Positions 1 to 11,446 of a DNA stretch of 64,000 nt are shown piece by piece. Both the position numbers and the translations under genes were made by a program. The stretch's first letter is position 1. Each line of letters opens with the position of its first letter. The notes under the pieces were generated by a model. That model worked only from the letters and a program-made list of their open reading frames with translations. It was not told the origin of the DNA and searched no databases. This stretch comes from Labrus mixtus (lineage: Eukaryota; Chordata; Actinopteri; Labriformes; Labridae): contig NC_083633.1 of the NCBI RefSeq assembly GCF_963584025.1, forward strand, positions 11,944,999-12,008,998, read 5' to 3'.

Positions 1-2115
1 ACTGGGAGCAGAGCCATGCAGTTAGGCGCAAGCAGGTGAGTCCAAGTCAACAGCTAACATGCAGGAAAAGCCACAGAGATGATTGTGTGATAGTCAGCAC
101 CAATAAAATGCCACTAGGGAATAAAGGCATGGTAGAAAACCCACAAGAGGAATGGATGCCACTTGGTGTGATCCTGACATCAAGGCGACATGCAGGACAA
201 GGAAACTGATCTAATGATTGACAGAATCAGCAACAGAATCAATGTGAACGTGCCTCTCATAAACATAAATAGGATAAAACATTTCATTATAATGATGTGT
301 ATTTCACTATTTACAAAATCAGAATAATTTCCCACCAAGCATGGAAGCAGGTGGTTGTGTAATGCAAAGGTTTAAGAAGGGGGGAGTGGATAAAAATGTA
401 ATTTCTTTGCATTTTAAATAATCTCTGTATGCATTCAACCTCAAAAACCACCAGTGGAAAATTTGTCTGGCTGCATTCATCCAACTGACAAACACAGCTA
501 CAAGCCTTTAGGTATTCTTTTCAGCAAATTAACTGATAACCACCCAATACCAACACTAAAAGCACCATCCATCTTATAAGCTGTAATGCTGCTCCACCAC
601 TAATTGAGCCCCATGCTGGCTGCACACCAGGTGCCCATAAATAAGTTCAACGCTTATTTTTCTTACTGTCCGCTAAGTCAAAGCCCGTTTGATCTAATGT
701 TGAGACCACTTGGAACAGATCATTGGAAAAAATTGGTTTCAACATTAGAAAATGACCACAGCAGACGAAGCACAAGAATAGTGGCAGTGGCCATTGAAAA
801 GAAGAAACCATAAAGACTGAAAAGTAATTTTTATCTGTCACTTTTTTTTATTCCAAACACACAGAACGTACACACAGAGGGAAGCTGTGGGACAGACATG
901 AGGGAAAGTGAGCTGCCATCAGTGCAAATTAATGCACAACCCTGTCATAGTGTTATAAAGATACTCAACAGCTGTGGAGCTCCATCTAGTGGAGGCATTA
1001 AGTAATAATACTTGAATATCTACTGCTTCATCATATGCTGAAACATAAGAAAGAAATATACAAATATGATTTTTTTTTTTTTTTACCAGAGTCCTGTCTG
1101 AAACCATGAAACTTATCCCAAGACCACATCACATGTCGGCTATGGACGTCATTTTACTGTCAAATTATTTATTTATTATATATTAGAGATATATTTTTCA
1201 TGTCTTTGTGCAGGGAAATATGCTTAATACCCTTCTTGTCAAGAGTTAGATGAGTATTTCATAACCAAGTTCATGTTTGCTTTTGAAATTCCAATACAAG
1301 ACAAGCTATTTAGCTTTGGCTTAGCATTAGCTTAAGTTTGGCTCTTTCAAAGGTAAAAACACAACAACCAGGTCTGGTAAAGCTCAATCACTTAATCCAC
1401 CTTGTTTTCTAAATTATGTGTTGAACTTGAGTTTCTTGAGGAGGCACAGTGACATCCTGGAGCCTCCACTGTATATTCCTTTCCCAGCATTTATGCTAAA
1501 TTAAGCTAACAAACTTCTGGTTCTAGCTTTGTTCTGATCACACGGATGTAAAAGTGATACCAATCCTGTCAACTAACTTTTGTACAGAAAGTTCATATGC
1601 ACATTTTTTTAAATATTGAGGAATTATTCCATCTTTCTAAACTACACTGCTTCCATAATAAATATGCTTCGAGCTTCACATCTAAAGTTCAATAGCAATT
1701 AATCAATGACAACATTACAATCCCCATCTATTGCCAGGAAATGATGTAGTGCGCTGATAATTGACTTATTGTTCAAATGTAAGCTGCTTCCTGATGAGCT
1801 CAATGATTTAGAATATATAAAGAAGGAAATGTAATATATGAATGATTTTAAAATGGCACACTAAGAATATATATGTATTTTATTTTAAATAACTACGAAG
1901 ATTCACCAGAATAGACTGCTATTAAATCATTTTAACTTAATGTGAATTATGGGGTGTTTCCCTATTGAACAAGAATATTTCATTGACCCTATATTAACTG
2001 TGTTTAGAGTTAGATAAAGATGGTTCTGTGAGTATTAACACGAGTACTGATGGGAGCAAAAAATTATAAATATGGATGAGTGAACAATACGAAATCAGGA
2101 TGGACTAAATTTCTG
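1..2115. other. Region downstream of fbln1 (3' flank / possible 3' UTR)
   Basis: This is AT-rich sequence with no open frame that looks like a real protein. The first part beyond the fbln1 stop (reading leftward) presumably holds its 3' UTR. Reverse-strand AATAAA signals, seen as TTTATT on the plus strand, occur near 1167 and 848, but I cannot tell which is used. I looked here for the alternative D-type terminal exons of fibulin-1 and did not recognise them. Confidence 0.5.
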
Positions 2116-5100
2116 CTAATATGGAAATGTTCTCGAGGGCCGAATGATCTGCTCAGGTGTGATAAACACAGCAATCTTGGCCATGTACAGGTGTGACGTC
2201 CCGTAGCGGATCAGCCTCATCTCCACAGTCAGAAAGAAGTCCCGGGGCTGGGATAAAACATGGCGCAGTGTGATCTCGCCTCCATGAGTCTGCTGCTGCA
2301 CCATGAAGTATCCCTCCTCGTCTCCGGAGACTATGTCGAGCAGCATTTTGTCTCCAGGAACTGAATTAGAGGGTCCCATCCGGAAAACGTTAGCGGGGAC
2401 GGGAGTGTTGATGGGGAAGCTGACGTTGTAGAAGGAGATTCTCAGCGGGAGCGAAAAACACGACGCTGGATCCTGCGCGAACTCGCAAGTTACGCGCTCG
2501 CAACGGCTGGAAGGGAAAAAAATAAAACTCTCACGGAAAGAAGGCGAACAATGAAAGCAAAGGCTGCATACATGGGTGGAAGAAGAGGGAAAGAAAAACT
2601 AAGAGATGGAGCAACAGATCACAGTTGGAGCGTGAGAAAGGAGTTTGCCACCAAGAAGTGTGGGCTAAAGAATGTAAAACCATAAAAATACACATCAAGT
2701 CAAACAATTAAAAGAGTGCAAAATGAGAGAGAAGTAATGAGAGATTCTTCAACTCAACTGCAGATCAGTGAGATGATTCATGCTCAGTTGGAGAAAAGCC
2801 CACTCCTTTTTATAGCGCATCAAAGCCAAGTAACCATCAGCTCTTACCCTTTTGCGACTTGCCGGAAGTTTGCAGGACATGCAAAGGAAAGGCAGCGAAA
2901 TCCTCCCAGGATGTTGAAGCAGCTTTCAGAGACAGAACATGTGTGGCTCCCAACAGCACATTCATCAATATCTGAAGACACGGGGGGAAAGGATAGCTTA
3001 GACATTTAACAGAATAATACAACAAAATGTCCAAACTCCTTTTGGGGAAAGTATTGGAAAAGGGTATAGCACAACAACACATAAGGTGTGTCAACTGACC
3101 TTGACATGTCCGTCCATTGGAGGCGAGTGTGTAGCCGCTGGGTGGGCAGGTACAATAAAAGCTTCCTGGAGCGTTAGAGCAGCGGTATGAGCAGACATGA
3201 CCTCCGGTTGGCAAAGCACACTCATCAATATCTGGGAGCAGCAGAGAGAAACAGTTAACGGTATCTGTTCCTGTTTATGATGACTCATGATTATCTGACA
3301 TTTCTTTTTTTTTTTTTTTTTTAAGATTTATTTTTGGGCTTTTTGTGCCTTTAATGGAGATAGGACAGTGGATAGAGTTGGAAATCAGGGAGCAGGAGTA
3401 GGGAATGACATGCGAAAGGGAAAGGAGCCACAGGCTGGATTCGAACCCAGGCCGCCCGCTTGGAGGACTACAGCCTCCACACACGGGGCGCACGCAGTAA
3501 CCACTGCTCCACCAGCGCCCCGATTATCTGACATTTAATACATTCCAGCACTAAGCATCATGGACTACCTTCACATGTTATCCCATCTATGTCACTCAGC
3601 TGGTAACCACGGCGACAGTAGCATTGGTAGGATCCGTAGACGTTGGCACACTCTTGGCTGCAAGGGTTAGCATCACACTCGTTGATATCTATCATCAAAC
3701 AGGCGTAAATGTAAAAACTTAATAATAAACTACATTGGATAATTCTAAGATACACATTTAATGGATTATTTAAAAAAAAAGAATACAAACTTTACCTTCA
3801 CAGTTCCTGCCATCATGGGAGAGTTTGAAGCCGGAGGTGCAGCTGCACATGTAGGACCCTTCTGTGTTGTCACACTTGTGTGCGCAGAGTCGCCCAGGAT
3901 AATGCCTGCACTCATTTCTATCTATAGAACACAGGGGACGGACTATGAATTTGAAAGTCCGGATTTACGACCGATATCCTCATTTGAATAAAGAGCTAGA
4001 TTTGCACATTGACAATCATGAAAACATATCTCTCCACTGTTGCTCTTTTGTTTGTCACTTATTTCTTGCATACTCACCTGAAAATACATTTGCACCAAAT
4101 ACAAATTCAACTCAAAATATATAAATTAATTTGTGCTGTACCTTCACACATCTTGGTGAGGCTGTTGAAAATGAAGCCAATTTTGCATTCACAGCGGTAC
4201 GAGCCCACCAGGTTTACACAACCATGGCCAACACACACATTTCCTGTACGGCACTCGTTTACATCTGTAACATAAGGATAACACATTTTACCTCTTTAGG
4301 TCAAAAAGGGGAAATTAAGATGAGATACAATGAATGAATACAACATGAACAGAAAGTTGGGACCACAGTAAGATTTACCTTCACAACGTGTTCCATCCTC
4401 TGATTGATGGTAGCCTCTTCCACAGGTCACTGTGTTCCTGCGACAAGTGTAGGAGCCCATTGTGTTGATACAAGTCTGGCCAGGCAGGCATGGAGTTGTA
4501 CGGGTCAGACACTCATTTATATCTAAATAATGAAACACATTTAGCAAAGTCGGCTCACCTTTTATCAGAGAAATCATTTTGCTCGCGACACTGAACTCAC
4601 CTATACAGCTGCCCACGGCATCCTGAATGTAACCGTCTCCACAACTCTCCTTTGGCCGGCAACGGAATGAGCCTTCGGTGTTGGTGCAAAGAAAATCCGG
4701 CCCGCAATTGTGGGTCCCCAAAGAACACTCATCTATGTCTGGAACACACAATGGGAGCAATTTTTTTTTTTTTACGTGAAATACTGAAAACTGCAGGTCA
4801 GGTATTGGCTTTTCTACTACTTAAACAAACTTAATTAACATGGTATGGGAAAATGTGTTTTCCCCCTCTAATTCCAATGACAGCTTCCTTTATTCACATG
4901 TTTTGTTTTTTTCTGCAGTGATACTGACTTGTTACCTTGACATTTGTTGTCGTCCGTGAGTTCATACCCAGTGCCACAGCCAGTTTCCCTCTGACAGCGA
5001 AAGGAGCCCTCTGTGTTGATGCAGACTTGGCCGTACACACAGTTGTGACTGTTAGTCAGACACTCATTAACATCTGAGAAGAGACACATCCATTCAAAAA

Positions 5101-8100
5101 TAAGAAAGAGGGCAGAAACATATATGAAAGCTTCCGTGGATTGTGCGGTCCAATTCGTTTTTTACTGTAAGAGATAAAGCAAGGCTTGTACTTCTATATG
5201 GAAAACTTGAATGGATACAAAGGGTCAAAGGTCAAATGTATCTTTATTGTCCCCACAGGGACGGACGGAAACATACAATATATAGACAACTCTAAAACAA
5301 TAATCATATTCTCTTAGTGTTTCTAAACTGTATGCTTATGTAAGCATGCTAACAGACTAATGCTAATGTTACCATGCACAACATTTCCCATGAACATAAT
5401 CTAAACGCGGGCTGCACGGTGGTGCAGTGGTTAGCACTGTTGCCTCCCAGCGAGACAGTTCCTGGTTTGAATCCCCGTCTGACAGGAGCCTTTCTGTGTG
5501 GAGCTTGCATGTTCTCACCGTCCATATGTGGGTTCTCTGACATGCTGGTTGGGTTAATTGGTGGCTCTGGATTGCCAGTAGGTGTGAATGTGAGTGTGGC
5601 TGGTTGTCTGTCTCTATATCTCAGCGCTGTGATTGACTGTAACAGTCCAGGGTGTAACCTCGCCCCACACCCAATGACAGTTGTGATTGGCTCAAGCAGT
5701 AGCAGTATAGATAACGGATTGAAGGACGGATAATGAAAAAGCAGCATGTTTGAAGGCTAGAATTAGCTCGCTTACATACAGTATAGAAGCTGTTTAATTG
5801 TTCAGCTGTAGGCTCCTGTGAGGATTTTGTAACTGGTTATGAAACAAACTGAAATGAATCCTGCTTCCTCTATATGTCCTCCATCAACAGCAAGCTCAAT
5901 ATTCTTATGTTGTTGCCTGAAACTAATGGCGCAGGGTAGGATATGGACAAAACAGTTAACAGCACACTACAGAAGTTCAAAAACACTACCTACATATGCA
6001 GAGGACAAAATCAGCAAAGAGATAAAAGGTATGACTTTGTCTATAGTGGACGCTGAAATCGACATAAACCAAAACTTATGAACAGGTTCTTTAAAGTAAT
6101 AGACAAATAAATCTGTCATTTTTGGTGAAAAATTAGGAAACCTTAATTGGCTAAAATAACATCCCCTTTGAAATACCACTTAATTGAAGTCCTTTATTTA
6201 GACAGGCTATAGAATTCTAGATTAGTCATGCTTTTATTTAGATTACTTACCCTCACAATTCACTCCATTCTTTTGCATTTGGTAACCATCATGACAAGCA
6301 CATGTGCCATTATCCGCACACAACTGGGAACAACTGGAGTCTGAAAAAAGTGGAGGGTGAGACACATGAAGAGATGGATACCTAAATCTCAGGACTCATC
6401 ACGCCAGGGCTAAATCTTTCTACGTCTACGTATTATGACAGAGAAGCCGCTGATTAAATAAAGAAATGAAAGTGTCAAACCTATACAGGCGTCCACTTCC
6501 GTTGGAGGTTTGGCAGTAACACTGGTCCCTGACTTCTCTGTCACTGGTTATGGACAGAAAAAAAAAGAAGCTTTGATTAAAAACAACTACTCGTAAGATT
6601 TCTTTAAGTCTCTATGGCCTTGTGTTATCATGCCTACATCTCTCTGACCTTGGCAATTTGCTTTCTCCCTAATTGTGTTTTTGCAGCTTGCTGTGTTGCT
6701 TTTGTTGCTCGTTTCTTTTCACTTGAAGCTAGAAAGGTGACAAACGCTACAAATCAAATCACCATTTGGCCCTGAGGTACCATTTGGCAAGGTGTCTACA
6801 GCTTAAGTCTTCTGAATACCCCAATGACTGCTCGTCTCTCTGTCTGTCTGTCTCTCTGGCAGCAATCTGCTCCCCAGCTGCCACACCGAGACCATTTCAT
6901 CCAGCAGTTTATGGAAACAGGACTGATGTCTTTAATCCGGGAACACTGCCTGTTTTGATGTCGGGCACTCGACTCTTCTAAAAACTGGCTCTTTAAACCC
7001 AAACAAACTGCCAAGCTTTTGCTCCCATTGCCGGAAAAATCACACCAGTCTCTAGTAAGTTGTTACCAAGGTCTTATGAATTGTAATTTACAGCTACAGT
7101 ATATTTAAGATTTATCTTTCTCGATTCCTGAGATTTTTAAACTTCAAAGTCCATTAAAAGTCTCATTTGTGAAAAGTTAGTATGAAGGCTTGTGGCTCCA
7201 GGGAGCAGCAATGAAGGCCCATAAAACTGCCTCACGTGATGTCACCTGAGTCTGATAAAACTAAAATACAATACAAGAAGTATATCAACTCTGCAGCTCC
7301 TCAGCTGTTGTTGAGGCTTGCAGTTAATGCTACATTAGCTGCTACTAGCTATACACAACAGAATCTGCTCCTGAACAGTCTTAGGTTAAGTTGTATTGTT
7401 GGTCATTTGGGCACCAGGATTTGAAAATGAGTAAAAACAATGTGGAATGAAAAAATAGAACTCTGTCTTGGTCTAATCTGAGTGGGACCTAACGTGTGCA
7501 AATGTCCAAGTAACTGATTGTTTTGAGTGCCAGGGACGCCCAGTAATCACCGCCCCATGATAAGACAGAGTGGTACTCATCAAGGCACAGAAAGACCTGA
7601 AAGTCTTTTACCTTCAACAGTGGGTTCGATTCCCTCTGTTGTGTTTTTGCCGCAGCAAGTTTGAGCCGAGTGTGCGCACTGTCTCCCCAGCAACAAACCC
7701 TGGAGCTCGCAGCTCGAGCCGCGGCTGGCTAGCATCAGACCGAGCACACAGCAGTCACAACACATCTAAAACGGGAGAAAGAGACGATGAAATTAAATAT
7801 CTACAAAAAAAAAGAATTGTACTCTTCCTGTTGATTTCTAGAGGACTAAGTGTGTTGTCTACGTGTGTTAGAATAAGGAGTCGTGTAAATGACAAAAAAT
7901 ATGGTCATCGAGATTGACATTAAGGAGGGTGACCTTGGAGATTTTGGTTTCCCAGGGGTCTCCTTGGAAGAAAGGCCTCTCGCAGGCTCCTTGACCCCGG
8001 GCCATCTTGATGCCATTGTCACAGAGCTGGTCTCCCACTGCTGCTTCACAGCACTGCTCCTGGCCAATCCTGTAAATCAACATCAGGCATTTGGCGTTGA

Positions 8101-9235
8101 AATCTCCGACAGAACAACAAACTGTATTCATAAAAAGAGTGGGATAACATGACCATTTTGAGAAGATTGTACCTGCAAAGGCAGGAAGTGTTTTTATGTT
8201 TTCTATTCAACATGCCTTATTACATGCCTAGTCTTTCCAGTGCCTCCCGCCCAGTTATTTCCTAGGTAAACGCTCCCTCAACTGACCTCCATGTGTTGAC
8301 CAGGTGTTCCTCTATTCCATCAATCACCACCTCTATGTTCTAACGGTCAAATGAAGCCTGTTAGTGTTACAAATGCTCCAGGGGGGCACTTAACGCCTGC
8401 ACTTACTATGTAGTTACTATGTGGTAAAACCCTCCACGGCGGGATGGATGGTTGAGGGCTGCGGAGATGATTTGGGGCTTGTAACCCTGAGGGGGTTTCC
8501 TGCTTTAAAAAACAAATACCACTGCAAACCCTGGTCTACAGGAAACACACATTCCCCACTGTTGTTTAATGCTTTTTTTTGTGTCCAATATGACGTCTTT
8601 TAGCTGCAAATGAATCTGTTCACTCTTAGAAATAGGGAAGTGAAAATGCTAGGTGAGTCACAGATGCACACAGCTTTGCACGCATTTCCTCTTTGATCGT
8701 CCCTGAACTGACCTTTCCTTTAGTCCCTGGGCCCCTTTTTGAGACCCTTCAAGGGACCAAGTTGCTCTTGAGAAACCAGGTGTTGCTCACCTGCAGGTGT
8801 GGGAAGAGGAGATGAGGGGGAGGATTGTACAGTCTTGTCCTCTCAGGGCCCGATCCCTCCCATCCTGACAGCACCCTTGTAAAGTAGGAGTCTGAATCTC
8901 TGCAGCGTTGGTATGAAGGAGTGAGTGTCACAAATACACAGAAGAAACTTGGGGCAAAGTGGATGGAAAAAAATAGCAAGTCTACTTCTGAGGACTAGTG
9001 ACGCGGGTAGAATCAAAAAGGTGTAACACTCTCAGAAAAAAACATTTTAGTAAAGAAAACAGAAGAACTTCGACAGTATTTGGAATTTCCCCTATTAAAG
9101 AGTGTCACTCGCTATTTAAATCTCGAATACTCACAAAAGGTATTGAAATAGGCTACAAGGTGTGTTGCGTGCGCACTTACCTTGTCCGTGCAGAACTCCG
9201 TATAAAGTAAACAAAAGTATTGTCCACCGCGCCAT
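2116..9235 (-). CDS. fbln1: Fibulin-1, C-type isoform (complete, 15 coding exons)
   Basis: A secreted, calcium-binding matrix glycoprotein of basement membranes and elastic fibres. Coding exons (minus order): 9235-9181, 8899-8791, 8069-7934, 7765-7612, 6543-6481, 6340-6251, 5073-4936, 4738-4601, 4522-4379, 4264-4142, 3921-3796, 3688-3569, 3231-3100, 2971-2848, 2506-2116. They total 2043 nt (680 aa); human isoform C is of similar length. Residues 1-18 are a signal peptide (MARWTILLF...). Three anaphylatoxin-like modules follow (about 28-150) with CC pairs at 28-29, in QEQCC and in CCDCC. Nine EGF repeats span 172-550, most opening with D-[IV]-[DN]-E-C (calcium-binding). The first EGF (DSSCSQLC) lacks that signature. 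The fibulin C-terminal module (551-680) contains VFRMGPSNSVPGD, matching isoform C. EGF7 and EGF8 (SQECANVYGSYQCYC, PTGGHVCSYRC) are nearly identical to fibulin-1, which separates it from fibulin-2. The exon 3 donor (GTCACC) is weak but keeps frame. Confidence 0.95.
3289..3536 (-). mobile_element. tRNA-headed SINE in fbln1 intron 12, with a perfect 15-bp target duplication
   Basis: Read on the minus strand, the element starts at 3521 with a tRNA-like head. An A-box-like GTGGAGCAGTGG is followed by a B box GGTTCGAATCC. A body follows, ending in a poly(A) tract (poly-T at 3303-3322 on the plus strand). The 15-bp sequence GATTATCTGACATTT flanks both ends (3289-3303 and 3522-3536), which proves retrotransposition. 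Related copies are at 57520-57716 and, truncated, near 40793. The exact family name is not assigned. Confidence 0.9.
5225..5290. repeat. Short LINE-tail-like repeat
   Basis: The phrase 'atctttattgtccccacaggg' resembles the common teleost LINE 3'-end motif around a TTTATTGTCCC core. Similar fragments occur at about 31735-31830 (kdm5a intron 11) and 55055-55140 (usp15 intron 3). The family is inferred from memory only. Confidence 0.4.
5406..5735 (+). mobile_element. tRNA-headed SINE-like repeat in fbln1 intron 6
   Basis: It begins GGGCTGCACGGTGGTGCAGTGG (A-box-like region). The B-box-like GGTTTGAATCC lies about 50 bp further on, and a ~250-bp body follows, ending near GGACGGATAATG. This is the abundant teleost repeat whose consensus runs on into 'gtgtggagtttgcatgttctc'. 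It accounts for overlapping open frames on both strands (5349-5747), which are not genes. Large internal parts of the usual body are missing, so it is an old copy. Confidence 0.75.
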
Positions 9236-9480
9236 CAGACTTATTTCAAAGTGTTTTCCGCTGCTACTATTGAACAATTCCGGAGCTGTTATAACTTTCT
9301 AGACGATCGGCAGCTGGAAATCGGCCGTGAACAGTGTCTCCTCTGAAGAGCGACCCGTCAAGATGGAGAACATGTCAGTCACAGCGGCAGGAGAGGCGAC
9401 TGACACCTCAGCCCGAGAGGTTAGAGAGGTTTGTTTGGGGGGGGGGGGTGTTGGTGAGGGGGCGGGGTGGAGAGACATGT
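9236..9480 (-). promoter_or_regulatory. Probable fbln1 promoter and 5' UTR
   Basis: This is the sequence immediately upstream of the fbln1 start codon on the minus strand. A TATA-like AGTTATAAC occurs near 9286-9294, about 55 bp before the ATG, and the sequence beyond about 9300 becomes more GC-rich. No transcription start can be fixed from sequence alone. Confidence 0.35.
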
Positions 9481-9734
9481 GTTTGACTGTCAGGGTTGAA
9501 CTGAAGATTTAAAAACGCCCCTGATATTTGGATCTACTGTGTTAATAATGATGACGGAACACAGATGATGTTTCATTGGAAGAGGATTAAAAAAAACATG
9601 AAACATAAGTATGGAGCACACATGAGAAGAAAAAAAAAAGAGGAAAAAAGCAGAAAAATTAAAATATATTTTTTCCCTTTTTTCACTTAAGGGAATTAAC
9701 AACTGGTACAAGTTTGTAACGTTTATTTTTAAAG

Positions 9735-10140
9735 TTAAAGCCCCTATGAGGGACTTTTTGTTACCATTTTGGTGCACCCTGTGGACAAAGTGGTATGTGT
9801 ATGTGTGTGATCTCTGCTGAGCCCATGCTGTACATGTGTAAACAGTATTTTTGACAAAACCATCTCATCCTGCTGCATTTTAACAGTCCAAAGTATCACT
9901 CATCAAAAATCTCTGCTTTGGAAAATGTACCCCCCAAAAAAAATTGTGTTTCTGTAGTGTGCTGTTTTGACACCTACACACTGGCAGCAGCTTCAGGCAT
10001 TGAAAATAACAACATAGAAAAAAAGTCAATCTAGTCTGAAGGTCTTGTTTGCCTTTTTTTTTTTTTTTAGCTCATAAAGACATCACTATTGATTTTAGTT
10101 TGTTTTATAACCAGCTACAAACTTCACACAGGAGCTTTAA
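9735..10140. mobile_element. Candidate MITE with TTAA-flanked inverted ends, between trim24 and fbln1
   Basis: The left end reads TTAAAGCCCCTATGAGGGAC. The right end, reverse-complemented, reads TTAAAGCTCCTGTGTGAAG. The two ends are therefore imperfect inverted repeats, each adjoining a TTAA. That layout fits a small non-autonomous element of a TTAA-targeting DNA transposon, but the superfamily is inference. The sequence may be transcribed as part of the long trim24 3' UTR. Confidence 0.5.
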
Positions 10141-11446
10141 GAGAAGATCAAATTCAGTAAATAAAAATATCCCTTTTATTAATCCTTCAACCCCTGGAAT
10201 CACAAAAAAACAACTCAAATAAGGACGGTTATAATGGGAGCAAGGCACAAGTCGGATGTACATGTTACCCTGTTTATTACAAATATTGTAAATACAGGTT
10301 TTTTTTATAAGCTCAACAGGTTTTGTAGAGTTCATGTACAGTTCCTGTGTATCATCAATAAATAATAAAAACCATCATATCGACAAAATAATGCATATAT
10401 ACTGAAGGTGAAGTGACAACTGAAGAGAGTGAATGTAAATACAGGAGGATAATGATTATTGTGGGGGGTTAGCCTTTTTAGGTTAGCACAGTGTATAGCA
10501 GCAAGGGGCCAAAGGCTGGGGCACGCTTTCACCACCGAGCTAAATCTGTGCCTCTAGTTTACATTTTCAAACTGACTTGAAAACCACTAACACACGACGG
10601 TAAGTCAGTCGTCACACTGCAGTAGGACATGATTCGGTAAACATACTGTTGTCTGAGGCTGATGATGAGAAAGTGATGATCATGTCTCGGGAGTCATCTC
10701 AGACTGATAACAGTAACGTCAACAAAAGTCAGGAGAATTGTTCTCCAGATTAAAGGCCCACACAGCTACTGTATGATAAAATGGGAGAGGGAATTGGGGG
10801 GGTGGGGGGGCTCAAACTTGAAATACTGAACTGAAATGTTTCTTTTCAGGCAACCAAGATATGTATAACTGACAGCTGTGGCCATTCATTCTGTACAGAA
10901 ACTAAAATGACTACTTAATCCCTATTTATTGCATAAGTAGCATAAAACAATATTCTTTAAAAAAAAAAAAATCCCATCACATAAAACATAATTTGTGTAT
11001 AATCCTCATGATCCTCAGAGTTGCAGTCTGGAAACACAAGACTGGAGGTTTCATTTTCAGGACATCTTGCATGCATTGCTCATCCAAAGTCTTTTTTTCT
11101 TTCTTCCTGCAGCCAATGTGCCATCAATTCTTGGCAGCGTGTGAACAAGTGATGAAGCAAGATAAAAAGATGATCGCTTACGCACAATCCAATCAACAAT
11201 GTCTTTTGTGTGCTCCACAGAAAATAACCTTTTTTATGTTACAGTTACATTGTAACGTCTGTCCGGAGAGAGCTTATTTCAGAGTTCATAGTGCAGCTAC
11301 AGCTTGACCACTACTCATAAATCTATTGCAAATATAACATTACAAATGTGTCTAGTTGCAGCAAATGTAAGACCCCACTGGGGCCGCTTCTGTGGAAGAC
11401 TTCAATCATCCATCTTTTTCTACAGTTTCTAACTGTTAAAGTTGAT
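10141..11446 (-). other. Probable trim24 3' UTR
   Basis: No credible coding sequence is present between the trim24 stop and the MITE. Reverse-strand AATAAA signals (TTTATT on plus) are near 10924 and 10271. Either could be the polyadenylation signal. Short G and A runs occur at 10797-10811 and 10957-10970. Confidence 0.45.

Noticed and set aside
3410..3521. Possible tRNA gene on the minus strand
   Set aside because: It has A- and B-box-like motifs but belongs to a SINE with poly(A) and target duplication, and related copies occur elsewhere; it does not fold as a complete tRNA by eye.
5349..5747. Two overlapping 119-132 codon frames
   Set aside because: Both lie inside a dispersed SINE-like repeat.
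9327..9512. Short plus-strand frame MENMSVTAAGEATD... as a new gene
   Set aside because: It ends quickly in a G run, has no splice continuation recognised and sits in the fbln1 promoter.
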